DNA of 28,836 nucleotides from a bacterium (GTDB lineage Bacteria; Tectomicrobia; Entotheonellia; Entotheonellales; Entotheonellaceae): the NCBI GenBank assembly GCA_027294925.1, contig JAPULM010000487.1, forward strand, positions 1-28,836, written 5' to 3'. Within the stretch, counting starts at the first letter, position 1, and the number at the start of each line of letters is the position of its first letter. Positions 1-8,526 of this stretch are shown one piece after another. A program made the translations under genes and the position numbers. The notes beneath the pieces are model-generated. The model made no database searches, was not told the DNA's origin, and saw only the letters and a program-made list of their open reading frames with translations.

Positions 1-1
1 C

Positions 2-1258
2 CGCACCAACAGCCTAGTAGTGATCGCTACCCGAGGAGACATGGCAACGGCCGAAAGCCTTATCGCCAAACTTGATGTTCCCACCCCGGAAGGACGGGGC
101 CAAATCCATGTGTATTATCTGGCCCACGCCAGTGCCGAAGATATGGCGCAGGTCCTTACGGCGCAAGCAACAGCGGTTGCACGCACGACAACAGCTCAAG
201 ATGGGCCGCAGGGTAGCACTGGGCAACAACAAACAAGGCGACGGGCCACCCCGACAACAGCCACAACGCCAAGCGGCATTACCATTACTGCTGACACACC
301 GACGAACTCATTGGTGATCTCTGCTTCCCCTGAGGCCTACGAGGTGCTTAAAGAGATTATTCAAAAACTCGACATCCGTCGCTCCCAGGTGCTAGTGGAA
401 ACCCTAATTGCCGAAGTGACGTTGAGTAAAGTCGAAGAACTTGGGGTGGAGTGGCGCGTGCTCGACGAACCGAACGGAACACAAGTTTTTGCCAGCTCGA
501 CGGGGAGTGCCTCAACCGGTGTGCTGAACGCTCTGACCGCGAATCCGCTGAATCCAGTGGGTGGCTTTCTGATTGGCGCGCTACGTAACACGATTACGAT
601 CAACGGAAATGAAATACTGAATATCCCAGCAGTGCTGCGCGCCTTTCAGGGCGACACCGACGTCAATATCCTGGCCACCCCAAATCTGCTGACAACGGAC
701 AATGAAGAAGCCGAGATTATCATTGGTGAACAGCGCCCCTTCTTGCGTTCATCGCAGGACACCCCTTCCGGCGGCGTGGTATCGACGACCAATACCTTTG
801 AATTCCGCGATACGGGCATCACCCTACGCATTACCCCTCAAATTAGCCAGGGACGAACCGTCCGTCTCAAGCTGTTTCAGGACATTAACCGCTTCCTTTC
901 AGAAGCTGAGACAGGGGCGGTGACGACCACCAAACGTTCTGTCCAAACAACGGTTGTGGTGGATGACGGCCAGACAATTGTGATTGGCGGACTGATTCAA
1001 GAAGAGCGCGACGAATCCAAGACGCAGGTTCCTTGTCTTGGCAACCTCCCCTTTTTCGGCATGGCGTTCAGACAAACCTCTAATCGCAAACGCAAGACAA
1101 ACTTGCTGATTTTTATCACCCCACACATTATCAATTCGCCGGAAGACATTCGCCTCCTGACAGAGCACAAACGGCGACAATCTGACAAAACTGAGGACAT
1201 CGAACGGCAACTACGGGAAAACCAGCCCCAAGAAAATCTTGAAATTTTGTTAAAATAA
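2..1258 (+). CDS. gspD: Type II secretion system secretin GspD (3' part, cut by window edge)
   Basis: This is the outer-membrane ring protein through which folded substrates leave the periplasm. The reading frame is open to the left edge and continues a typical N-domain motif (TNSLVVIATRGDM) upstream of the first in-window start codon, a GTG at 20, so the gene really begins outside the window. About 418 residues are visible, against roughly 650-700 for the family. Seen in order: the end of an N2-type domain, a Thr/Gln-rich linker, an N3 domain (TNSLVISASPEAYEVLKEII, then LDIRRSQVLVETLIAEV) and the secretin core ending in DDGQTIVIGGL and KTNLLIFITPHII. The usually conserved VPxLGxIPxLG turn reads VPCLGNLPFFG, with an unusual cysteine. 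No S-domain for pilotin binding is obvious at the short C-terminus. gspE follows after 60 bp, so they are probably co-transcribed. A type IV pilus secretin (PilQ) is less likely given the gspE/F/L/M neighbours. Confidence 0.93.
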   Translation, partial: RTNSLVVIATRGDMATAESLIAKLDVPTPEGRGQIHVYYLAHASAEDMAQVLTAQATAVARTTTAQDGPQGSTGQQQTRRRATPTTATTPSGITITADTPTNSLVISASPEAYEVLKEIIQKLDIRRSQVLVETLIAEVTLSKVEELGVEWRVLDEPNGTQVFASSTGSASTGVLNALTANPLNPVGGFLIGALRNTITINGNEILNIPAVLRAFQGDTDVNILATPNLLTTDNEEAEIIIGEQRPFLRSSQDTPSGGVVSTTNTFEFRDTGITLRITPQISQGRTVRLKLFQDINRFLSEAETGAVTTTKRSVQTTVVVDDGQTIVIGGLIQEERDESKTQVPCLGNLPFFGMAFRQTSNRKRKTNLLIFITPHIINSPEDIRLLTEHKRRQSDKTEDIERQLRENQPQENLEILLK

Positions 1259-1318
1259 AAATAGTAGAGTATCTGTTTTAGTGGAATGCTAAAATATCTA
1301 ATCAATGAGGTAGCCGTC

Positions 1319-3028
1319 ATGTGGCACACATCATTTGTCGACATTCTTTCCAATACCACATCGCTTACCCCAGAACAACTTGCCAAAGCAGAGGAGTCGA
1401 GTTCGGAAAAAGGCTTACGCCTGGAAGAGATACTTCTTCAGCAACACGCTATCACGGAAGAAGAATTGTTGCAGGCACAGGCCCAGCATCTCGATCTACC
1501 CTACTGGAAAGAACTACCCGAAAGCGAATTCGATACGGGTTTAATGACACAAATCCCACTTGCTTTTGCCCGCCAGCACAAACTCATTCCCATCCGTATG
1601 CGGGACGGGCACGTGCTGGTTGCTATTAGTAACGCGCATGATTTACAGCCCCTTGACGACGTCGGTGTTCTACTCAACGCGCCCGTCGACCCGATTTTAA
1701 GCCCGGAGCGCGAAATCATTGGCACTTTAAACCGCCTCTACGATACCGGTCAGCAGACAGCCGCAGAGGTCATTGAAGATCTTGATTCAGCGGAAGGCCT
1801 GGACCAGCTCGCTCACGATCTGGAAAACACGCGGGATATTCTTGACCAAGACTCTGAAGCGCCGATCATTCGTCTGGTAAATTCGATTCTTTCGCAAGCT
1901 GTGCATGACCGCGCCAGTGACATTCATATCGAACCGTTTGAACGGAATTTACAGGTTCGTTATCGCATTGACGGCATCTTACATGAAATCCTATCGCCAC
2001 CCAAGCGCCTCCAGTCGGCCATTACATCACGTCTGAAAATTATGGCCGATATGAACATCGCTGAACGACGTTTACCCCAAGACGGGCGCATTACCGTCAG
2101 GGTACGAAATCGAGAGATTGACATCCGCGTCTCGGTAGTGCCGACCGCCTTTGGTGAACGTCTAGTGCTCCGTTTACTGGATAAAACCAGCACAATGCTC
2201 AATCTGGAAGATATAGGATTTTCTCCAGACCTACTTGAAGTCTATAACCGCATCATCCGACGCTCTCATGGCATCATTCTAGTGACCGGACCAACAGGAA
2301 GCGGTAAAACCACCTCGTTATATGCCACTCTGCAGCGAATCAATGCACCGGAAGTCAACATCATTACGGTGGAAGACCCTATTGAGTACCAGCTCAACGG
2401 GGTCGGCCAGATCCAAGTCAATCCTAAGATTGACCTGACGTTCGCGAATGGACTACGATCGATTTTGCGCCAAGACCCGGACATTATCATGGTGGGTGAA
2501 ATCCGGGACCGGGAAACCGCCGAGATTGCCATTCAGGCATCCCTCACCGGACACTTGGTCTTCAGCACGCTTCACACCAACGACGCAGCAAGTGCGGTTA
2601 CCCGCCTCTTGGACATGGGCATCGAGCCTTTTCTCATCTCGTCGTCGGTGTTAGCGATGATGGCCCAACGCCTCATCCGCTTGCTGTGCCTAGACTGCCG
2701 TGAGCCCGTACCACCAGATCCCGAAACCCTCCTGGAACTAGGCATTACCTCTGACGATTGCCTCCAATACGGTAACCAGCTCTACCGGCCTCGGGGTTGC
2801 GACGCCTGTCGTGGCACCGGTTATCAGGGCCGCACAGGCGCATACGAACTATTGGTTATGAACGATACAATTCGTACCTTGGTAATGCAGCGTGCTAATG
2901 CGAGCACAATCAAGGCAGCAGCGTTAGAGAACGGCATGCGGGCCTTGTTGGAAGATGGTGTCAGAAAGGTGCTCAATGGTGAAACAACAGCATCAGAAGT
3001 GCTGCGTGTGACGCAGGAGAGCGAGTAA
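1319..3028 (+). CDS. gspE: Type II secretion ATPase GspE
   Basis: Cytoplasmic hexameric ATPase that powers pseudopilus assembly; it docks on GspL and GspF. With the ATG at 1319 the protein is 569 residues. That start has GAGG eight bases upstream, whereas the upstream in-frame ATG at 1286 has no usable ribosome binding site. Residues 30-140 form the T2SSE N-terminal domain. The ATPase core has Walker A GPTGSGKT (324-331), the Asp/His boxes, Walker B DPDIIMVGEIRD (386-397) and STLHTND (416-422). A zinc-binding tetracysteine lies at C457/C460 and C494/C497, typical of GspE and PilB. All key residues are intact. It sits between gspD and gspF, with the gspF start one base after its stop. The PilB alternative cannot be excluded by the ATPase alone; the fused GspL downstream favours secretion. 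Confidence 0.94.
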   Translation: MWHTSFVDILSNTTSLTPEQLAKAEESSSEKGLRLEEILLQQHAITEEELLQAQAQHLDLPYWKELPESEFDTGLMTQIPLAFARQHKLIPIRMRDGHVLVAISNAHDLQPLDDVGVLLNAPVDPILSPEREIIGTLNRLYDTGQQTAAEVIEDLDSAEGLDQLAHDLENTRDILDQDSEAPIIRLVNSILSQAVHDRASDIHIEPFERNLQVRYRIDGILHEILSPPKRLQSAITSRLKIMADMNIAERRLPQDGRITVRVRNREIDIRVSVVPTAFGERLVLRLLDKTSTMLNLEDIGFSPDLLEVYNRIIRRSHGIILVTGPTGSGKTTSLYATLQRINAPEVNIITVEDPIEYQLNGVGQIQVNPKIDLTFANGLRSILRQDPDIIMVGEIRDRETAEIAIQASLTGHLVFSTLHTNDAASAVTRLLDMGIEPFLISSSVLAMMAQRLIRLLCLDCREPVPPDPETLLELGITSDDCLQYGNQLYRPRGCDACRGTGYQGRTGAYELLVMNDTIRTLVMQRANASTIKAAALENGMRALLEDGVRKVLNGETTASEVLRVTQESE

Positions 3029-3029
3029 T

Positions 3030-4256
3030 ATGCCCGTCTATACCTACAATGCACTCGACACACGCGGCAAAAGTGCCAAAGGGGTGGTCAATGCCGATAG
3101 CGCTCGGGCTGCTCGTACCAAACTGCGTCAATCCGGTTTATTTCCGACTGAATTACTGGAAACGCATGAAGCAGAAACCCGACAACAGAGCAGTAGTCTG
3201 CGCGATATTCAACTTTTTCGCCGTGTGCGCCCCCAGGATCTCACCATTATGACGCGACAGTTCGCCACACTACTCGGTGCCAACCTGACGGTGGTCGATT
3301 CGTTCACTGCGCTGATCGAACAAACTGAAAATCCGACGTTGAAAAAGACACTCATTCAGGTGCGTGAGAGTGTCAACGAAGGCAGCAGTTTGGCCGAAGC
3401 TCTAGGCCAAAACCGGCGAGTCTTTTCGAACCTCTTTATCAATATGATACGAGCTGGCGAAGCCAGTGGCGCTCTCCCTCCGGTAATGCTTCGCTTGGCG
3501 GATTTTACCGAGCGCCAACTCGACACCCGCAAGCGTATCACATCAAAAATGTACTACCCGCTATTCATGATCATTATCGGTATTATCGTTCTTTTTGCCC
3601 TGCTGACTTATGTGGTGCCAACCGTTACTGCAATCTTCACTAATATGGACCAAACACTACCCTTGTTAACTGTATTGCTGATTAGTGTCAGTGATTTTTT
3701 TCGCGCTTTTTGGTGGCTTCTACTGTTAGGTATTGCCGCTGTCACGCTGGCGCTGCAGCGCTACCGCCGTACAGAGCGGGGGACAGCGGTTTTCGACAGA
3801 TGGAAAATTCGTGCTCCAGTCGTAGGAAAGCTGGTTTTAAAGATGGCCATGTCCCGCTTCACGCGAACCTTAGGCATTCTCCTGCGTAGCGGTATCCCGC
3901 TCCTAGATGCCCTAGAGATCTCCGGGGCGGTGATCAACAACACGGTTCTCAATACAGCGATTACAACAGCCAAAGACGCCATCCGAGAAGGCGCTGATAT
4001 CGCGAGTCCGCTCAAGGCAAGCGGCTATTTCCCTCCCCTCGTGTCTCATATGATATCAATTGGTGAGAAAAGCGGACAGCTTGAAGATATGCTATTACGT
4101 GTAGCAGATGGCTATGATAATGAAGTCGAAACCACCATTGATGGCTTGACGTCACTGCTAGAGCCCATCATCATCGTGGCCATGGCCGGCGTGGTCTTTG
4201 TGATCATGCTCGCTGTACTGTTACCTATTTTCGAACTCAACACCGTCATCCGTTGA
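3030..4256 (+). CDS. gspF: Type II secretion inner-membrane platform protein GspF
   Basis: Polytopic inner-membrane platform that couples ATPase motion to pseudopilus growth. It is 408 residues, the usual family length. The N-terminus (MPVYTYNALDTRGKSAKG) is the standard GspF/PilC opening. Two T2SSF domains are seen: about 70-190, with RAGEASGALPPVMLRLADF, and about 270-395, with the matching ISIGEKSGQLEDMLLRVAD. Membrane segments lie at about 176-198, 212-242 and 378-402. The start codon lies one base after the gspE stop, with AGGAGA about ten bases upstream inside gspE, so translation is likely coupled. The gene is followed 18 bp later by gspL instead of the usual gspG major pseudopilin. 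Confidence 0.93.
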   Translation: MPVYTYNALDTRGKSAKGVVNADSARAARTKLRQSGLFPTELLETHEAETRQQSSSLRDIQLFRRVRPQDLTIMTRQFATLLGANLTVVDSFTALIEQTENPTLKKTLIQVRESVNEGSSLAEALGQNRRVFSNLFINMIRAGEASGALPPVMLRLADFTERQLDTRKRITSKMYYPLFMIIIGIIVLFALLTYVVPTVTAIFTNMDQTLPLLTVLLISVSDFFRAFWWLLLLGIAAVTLALQRYRRTERGTAVFDRWKIRAPVVGKLVLKMAMSRFTRTLGILLRSGIPLLDALEISGAVINNTVLNTAITTAKDAIREGADIASPLKASGYFPPLVSHMISIGEKSGQLEDMLLRVADGYDNEVETTIDGLTSLLEPIIIVAMAGVVFVIMLAVLLPIFELNTVIR

Positions 4257-4274
4257 GAGAAACAACGTTCAGCT

Positions 4275-5774
4275 ATGCCTAAACATGTCCTTGGAATTGA
4301 AGTAACGCCACAACGGCTAACCGCTATTCAGCTTACCGGCACCCCAAAATCTTACAGTGTGACAGCGGCCGTACAACATCCGCTGCCGCAAACCCTCGAT
4401 GCAGAGGAACAGATCACGCTCCATCGTCAGGCCGTACAAGAAATGGTTGAACTGCACAGGCTGCGGGCTGATATGGTTTTAACGACTCTCCCCTCTCATA
4501 AAACGATACTGCGCAATCTAACCCTGCCATTTAAAGATACCCGCCGTATCCGCCAGACCCTTAAAGGCGCTCTCGAGGAGCATATGCCCCTCGAACCAGA
4601 GGATGTCATTGCCGACTTTCAGCTGCTGCCATCCCGGGCAAATAATGTCACCCCTCTCCTTGTTGCAGCAATACCTCATGATGTCATTGCGACACATCTA
4701 AGCCACTTCCAAGATTCCGGCCTTGACCCTGCCGTTATCGACCTAGATGCTTTTGCGTTGGGCAACGCCGTCTTGTTCGGCTCATCATCCATTGAGCCAA
4801 CCACCGTCCTCATTGACCTAAGTCCAACACGTATCCTCATAACCGTATTACGTCATGGTCTGCCGGTATTTATACGCAGCCTAACGCATAGTCTATCTCT
4901 TGACGAGGCATCCCCGGAAGAGCTCGCAGATCAGATCAATAAACATCTGCAACACACGCTCTACGCTTATGAGCATGCGGTGCAAGAAGCCGACCAGCCC
5001 GATATGTTCATCCTTTCCGGAGCAAAACGCAGTCATTTAACACCATTAGCAACCGCCTTGCAGCAAGAAATCGAGCAACCCGTCAACGTATGGCAAATTA
5101 CCAGCGAACACTACAAGCCCTCGACAACCCACATTGAACTCGAAGACCAACCGGAATATGCCACAGCCTTTGGCGCTGCCCTGCGGGGCCTTCACCGGCA
5201 AGCTAACGGTTTAAACTTTCGGCGCGAACAATTTGAACGACACCGGGATCTACAAGAACTTCGAGGCCGACTCATTGGCTTGGGCGTGATGTTGGTACTT
5301 GTGGCGGGGCTTGGACTAAGTAGTATGTATTTGGAAAATTATTTCAAGACACAGCAACATTTGCAATTGCGGCGACACACTGCCCGCATTTTCCAACAAG
5401 CATTGCCAAATTCCCGTATGGTGCAACCAACATTTCAGCTCCGCGAAGAAGTCCGCAAGCTCAAAGAACGTCTTGACGCCTTTGGTGGCATTACCGGTGC
5501 GAAACGCTCTGGGCTACAAATCTTACACGAAATCAGTACTCGGATACCACCAACGATTCTTGTCAATGTTGACAACCTCACCATCACCACGAACACAACC
5601 GATCTCAGTGGTACAACGGCATCTTATGACAATATTGTTAAACTGAAAGATGCACTAGAAGCGTCGCCTTACTTTACAACCGTAAAAATCACCAATACGA
5701 AAACAGACGTAGAAAATAAAGTGGCGTTTAAATTCACCATTACCAGCGCAAGAACTCTGGACAACACACCATGA
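4275..5774 (+). CDS. gspL: Type II secretion assembly protein GspL (actin-like + TM + periplasmic domain)
   Basis: Bitopic inner-membrane protein linking the GspE ATPase to the periplasmic GspM. It has 499 residues. Residues 1-305 form a cytoplasmic actin-like fold as in PilM/GspL (opening VLGIEVTPQRLTAIQL, then VLIDLSPTRILITVLRHG and a late ATAFGAALRGL). The NFRR motif at 314-317 precedes a single membrane helix (333-353), then a periplasmic coiled-coil and ferredoxin-like domain (360-499). This is equivalent to a PilM-PilN fusion, which is the GspL layout. The start has only a weak upstream GAGAGA. The stop overlaps the gspM start in an ATGA, implying translational coupling. It directly follows gspF with no pseudopilin genes between. 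Confidence 0.85.
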   Translation: MPKHVLGIEVTPQRLTAIQLTGTPKSYSVTAAVQHPLPQTLDAEEQITLHRQAVQEMVELHRLRADMVLTTLPSHKTILRNLTLPFKDTRRIRQTLKGALEEHMPLEPEDVIADFQLLPSRANNVTPLLVAAIPHDVIATHLSHFQDSGLDPAVIDLDAFALGNAVLFGSSSIEPTTVLIDLSPTRILITVLRHGLPVFIRSLTHSLSLDEASPEELADQINKHLQHTLYAYEHAVQEADQPDMFILSGAKRSHLTPLATALQQEIEQPVNVWQITSEHYKPSTTHIELEDQPEYATAFGAALRGLHRQANGLNFRREQFERHRDLQELRGRLIGLGVMLVLVAGLGLSSMYLENYFKTQQHLQLRRHTARIFQQALPNSRMVQPTFQLREEVRKLKERLDAFGGITGAKRSGLQILHEISTRIPPTILVNVDNLTITTNTTDLSGTTASYDNIVKLKDALEASPYFTTVKITNTKTDVENKVAFKFTITSARTLDNTP

Positions 5775-6313
5775 ATTTTTTGCAGAACCTCGGAGCCCGT
5801 GAGCGTTTATTTATCGTTGGAGGCGTTGTGGCTCTCCTCTTGACATTCTTATACGCGGCGGTCATCGAACCGCTCATGACCCGCTCCGGCCAGCTTGACC
5901 GCCAAATTGCAAAAACCCAACGTGATGTGCAAGAACTCCGTACCCTACAGCGTGAATATCAGGCCCATAAGCAAGTTCTCGATGACATCAACGCAAAGCT
6001 CCAGCGACAGAAAAGTTTTGCCATTTTCTCACATCTGGAAAAGCTTGCCGGTGATACCGGCATTCGCAGCAAGATCCTGTATATGAAACCGACTGTGAGC
6101 ACCCCAAGTGACGCATATGAAGAAGAATCCGTCGAGATCAAAATGGAAGGGGTCACGCTTGAACAGATCATTCGCTATCTCTATCAAGTCGAAAACTCGC
6201 CTCAATTTTTAAAGATCAAACGCCTCTATATCAGACCACGCTTTGATAACCGCCAGCTTCTAACCGCGACGTTTCGCGTCTCAACGTTTACACCGAAGCA
6301 AGGGGCAGCATAA
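5771..6313 (+). CDS. gspM: Type II secretion protein GspM (PilO-like)
   Basis: Small bitopic inner-membrane protein that pairs with GspL in the assembly platform. The 180 residues comprise a short cytoplasmic N-terminus, one membrane helix (13-33), a coiled coil (about 37-85) and a C-terminal ferredoxin-like domain with the VEIKMEGVTLEQIIRYLYQVE strand-helix region typical of GspM/PilO. The start overlaps the gspL stop by four bases. It is the last gene of the secretion block: the next gene is on the opposite strand 30 bp away, and no gspN or prepilin peptidase gene follows. I call it GspM instead of PilO because its partner is a fused GspL. Confidence 0.82.
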   Translation: MNFLQNLGARERLFIVGGVVALLLTFLYAAVIEPLMTRSGQLDRQIAKTQRDVQELRTLQREYQAHKQVLDDINAKLQRQKSFAIFSHLEKLAGDTGIRSKILYMKPTVSTPSDAYEEESVEIKMEGVTLEQIIRYLYQVENSPQFLKIKRLYIRPRFDNRQLLTATFRVSTFTPKQGAA

Positions 6314-6343
6314 CGCCTCCCCTCCTGTCCGCCAACCATCAGT

Positions 6344-7300
6344 TTATAGCAAGTCATCCATCATGCTTTCCATGCACTCGACAATCGTTTGGCGCTCGTC
6401 TGCAGATAAAGCGGAAAGATTGCTTACAGCCAGATTTTCACGCGCCTGCATAGGCGTTTTGATACCGGGTATCGTCACAGAAACTGTAGGCTCATCCAAA
6501 ACAAATCGCAGAGCGGTTTGTGCCAAGGTACGCTGTCCGGGATGTTCAAGATGACGAAATTTTTCAGCTGATTGAACCTGCATCAGAAAATATTCTCGAG
6601 GCCATGTACTGCGAAAATCATCATCGGCAAAAATCGCCTCAGTCGTATACTTACCCGTCAACATGCCGTTGGCCAGTGGTTCTCGGACAATGAGGCCAAT
6701 ATCATTCTCTTGAACCAGCGGTAACAATTCCTCCCGCGCATCCTGCCGCAAGAGATTATAAACGACCTGGATGACATCCGGTCTACCGGTATGGATGGCC
6801 ATCTCACCCTCATATGCATCATGCACCGACACCCCGTAGTAACGAATCTTACCGGCTTGTTTCAACTCCTCTAAAATATCGTAATGCTCGCCGCGCTGTA
6901 ACATCATGAGCGGCGGATTGTGTAACTGGTAGAGGTCAATATAATCAGTACGCAAACGCTCAAGACTCTTTTCGACGGCCAGGCGAATATAATCTGCGTC
7001 GAAATTCTTACGAAAAGAGCCATGATAGAAATCATTCCCCACCTTAGTCGCAATCACACTTTCCGTCCGATGCTTCTGCAAGGCTTGGCCAAGTAGTTTT
7101 TCACTCAAACCATGGCCGTAAATATCCGCCGTGTCAAAAAACGTACATCCCATATCAAAGGCCTGGGCAATTGCTTTAAGAGATTCCGCATTATCCGTAG
7201 GGCCATAGCTATGGCCATGTTTGTTCCCCCCGATCGCCCAGGTGCCAAAGCCGATTTCCGACACCTGTAAATCCGTTCTTCCCAAACGCCGATAGCGCAC
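6344..7300 (-). CDS. Aldo/keto reductase
   Basis: NADPH-dependent cytosolic oxidoreductase of the aldo/keto reductase superfamily; the substrate is not predictable. The 318 residues form a full (beta/alpha)8 barrel. The catalytic tetrad is intact: D56 (FFDTAD), Y61 (DIYGHG), K86 (ATKVG) and H127 (YQLHNPP). The C-terminal cofactor region reads VTIPGIKTPMQARENL. Translation starts at a GTG that has an excellent AAGGAGA seven bases upstream, so the start is well supported. It converges with gspM (30-bp gap, no clear terminator) and diverges from the PAS gene across an AT-rich regulatory region. It resembles the general stress/YajO-like or MocA-type AKRs. Confidence 0.9.
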   Translation of the reverse strand: MRYRRLGRTDLQVSEIGFGTWAIGGNKHGHSYGPTDNAESLKAIAQAFDMGCTFFDTADIYGHGLSEKLLGQALQKHRTESVIATKVGNDFYHGSFRKNFDADYIRLAVEKSLERLRTDYIDLYQLHNPPLMMLQRGEHYDILEELKQAGKIRYYGVSVHDAYEGEMAIHTGRPDVIQVVYNLLRQDAREELLPLVQENDIGLIVREPLANGMLTGKYTTEAIFADDDFRSTWPREYFLMQVQSAEKFRHLEHPGQRTLAQTALRFVLDEPTVSVTIPGIKTPMQARENLAVSNLSALSADERQTIVECMESMMDDLL

Positions 7301-7585
7301 GCCGTGTTCTCCTTTGCAACGCTCTGACAGCGCCTCATAAGCTAATATGCAGACAGCCTACGCGACTCGCCTGTGAGAAGCAATTAACTGCCTTAAACAG
7401 AATTAATCCTTATTATTCTTTTAATGATAGCCTATACATTAATATGACTCTATTAACAATAGTTAATGCTCATGTCTGGATCACCCAATGCCGATATAAA
7501 TGCATCATATCACATAACTTAACTCTGGGAAGTACCTGACAATATCTACCGCCTTCCAAGGTCAGAGAAAATTCGAGGTCGTACA
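7301..7585. promoter_or_regulatory. AT-rich divergent regulatory region with TTAA-type dyads
   Basis: This 285-bp gap lies between the aldo/keto reductase (-) and the PAS protein (+), so it must hold both promoters. It is clearly more AT-rich than its surroundings. It has a perfect 6-bp dyad ATTAAC-AATA-GTTAAT at 7452-7467 and several further ATTAA/TTAAT boxes between about 7380 and 7440. A -10-like TATAAA lies at 7495-7500 for the PAS gene, without a good -35. The dyad is a candidate operator. Promoter calls here are tentative. Confidence 0.45.
7452..7467. repeat. Perfect inverted repeat, candidate operator
   Basis: Arms ATTAAC and GTTAAT are exact reverse complements around a 4-bp AATA spacer. 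It sits near the middle of the divergent intergenic region, about 40 bp upstream of the -10-like TATAAA of the PAS gene. It is short, so it could be chance in AT-rich DNA. Confidence 0.4.
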
Positions 7586-8479
7586 ATGAATGGCACCGAA
7601 CGCGAACAAGTAACCAAAGAAATACTAGTCAATCTAATGGAGATGGAAAGCCCTCGACCTCGCCCTATCTTAGACATCGAACAAACAACAAAGCAGCTCG
7701 TTGTAGGGTTAGTTGATTTGCACGAACGTATTGCCGAATTGGATAAAACAGCAGAGGTTGATGAACGCATCCAACTGAAAGAAGCCCTAGACAAAACGCG
7801 CCAAGCCCTTGAAATCCGTATTGCCCAACGCACAGAAGCTCTACGGCATTTACAGCAAGCGAATGAACGCCTACAAGCTGAAACAAATCGACGTAAACGA
7901 ACTGAAGAGGTGCTTCATATATGCGAGACGCGATACCGGGCTTTTCTCGAGGGCTCGATCCAAGGCATTGCGCTTATTGATCAAGACGGACGACATTTGC
8001 TGGCCAACCAAGCTCTACTCGACATGTTTGGTTATGATTCCCTTGACGTTTATCTACGACATAACATACAAGACAACCTCGCCCGCCATGAACGCGTGCG
8101 TATACGAGCAAACTGGCAAGCCCTCTTGCGTGGCGATCCGGTTCCAGCCCGCTATCACTACCAAGGGTTGCGCATGGATGGGACACCGGCTTGGATTGAA
8201 AGCCTGGTAACACCAATCACTTGGGAAGGAAAGCCGGCCTTAATGATTGCGAGCCAGGACCTTACAAAACGTAAACAAGCTGAAGCTGCATACGCCAAGA
8301 TCAAGAACAAACTCAAGCAAATCCAGGCCGCAGAGACGCCTATTCTCACCCCCACTTCTCATGCGAACCCAGCTCCAAGCTCCGCGCCTAACAAGTTTCG
8401 TCTTCTAGGCAAAAGAATCCTCGCATTTCTTAGACTGTCCCGACCCGAGACGTCAATACGGGGTGCACCAGAGATATGA
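7586..8479 (+). CDS. Orphan PAS-domain protein with coiled coil
   Basis: Predicted cytoplasmic sensor or scaffold of 297 residues. Residues 1-60 are unassigned. A coiled coil (about 65-115, rich in Glu/Gln/Arg/Leu, with EIRIAQRTEALRHLQQANE) resembles the signalling helix that precedes PAS domains in histidine kinases. A PAS/PAC domain follows (about 115-230: YRAFLEGSIQGIALIDQDGR, LRMDGTPAWIESLVTPI, DLTKRKQAEAAY). The remainder is a Pro/Ala/Ser linker and a basic amphipathic C-terminal stretch (KFRLLGKRILAFLRLSR). No kinase, GGDEF, EAL, HTH or phosphatase domain is present, so the output is unknown; the basic tail may touch membrane or nucleic acid. The start has GAGG seven bases upstream. It stands alone, followed by a convergent CoA ligase. 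Confidence 0.82.
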   Translation: MNGTEREQVTKEILVNLMEMESPRPRPILDIEQTTKQLVVGLVDLHERIAELDKTAEVDERIQLKEALDKTRQALEIRIAQRTEALRHLQQANERLQAETNRRKRTEEVLHICETRYRAFLEGSIQGIALIDQDGRHLLANQALLDMFGYDSLDVYLRHNIQDNLARHERVRIRANWQALLRGDPVPARYHYQGLRMDGTPAWIESLVTPITWEGKPALMIASQDLTKRKQAEAAYAKIKNKLKQIQAAETPILTPTSHANPAPSSAPNKFRLLGKRILAFLRLSRPETSIRGAPEI

Positions 8480-8526
8480 AAATATCCACCTAATCTCACA
8501 GATCGATTTATCCCGGCATCCCATAG

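Noticed and set aside
997..1386. 129-residue minus-strand open frame over the gspD-gspE junction
   Set aside because: It is antisense to conserved secretin text and the gspE start, with no domain seen.
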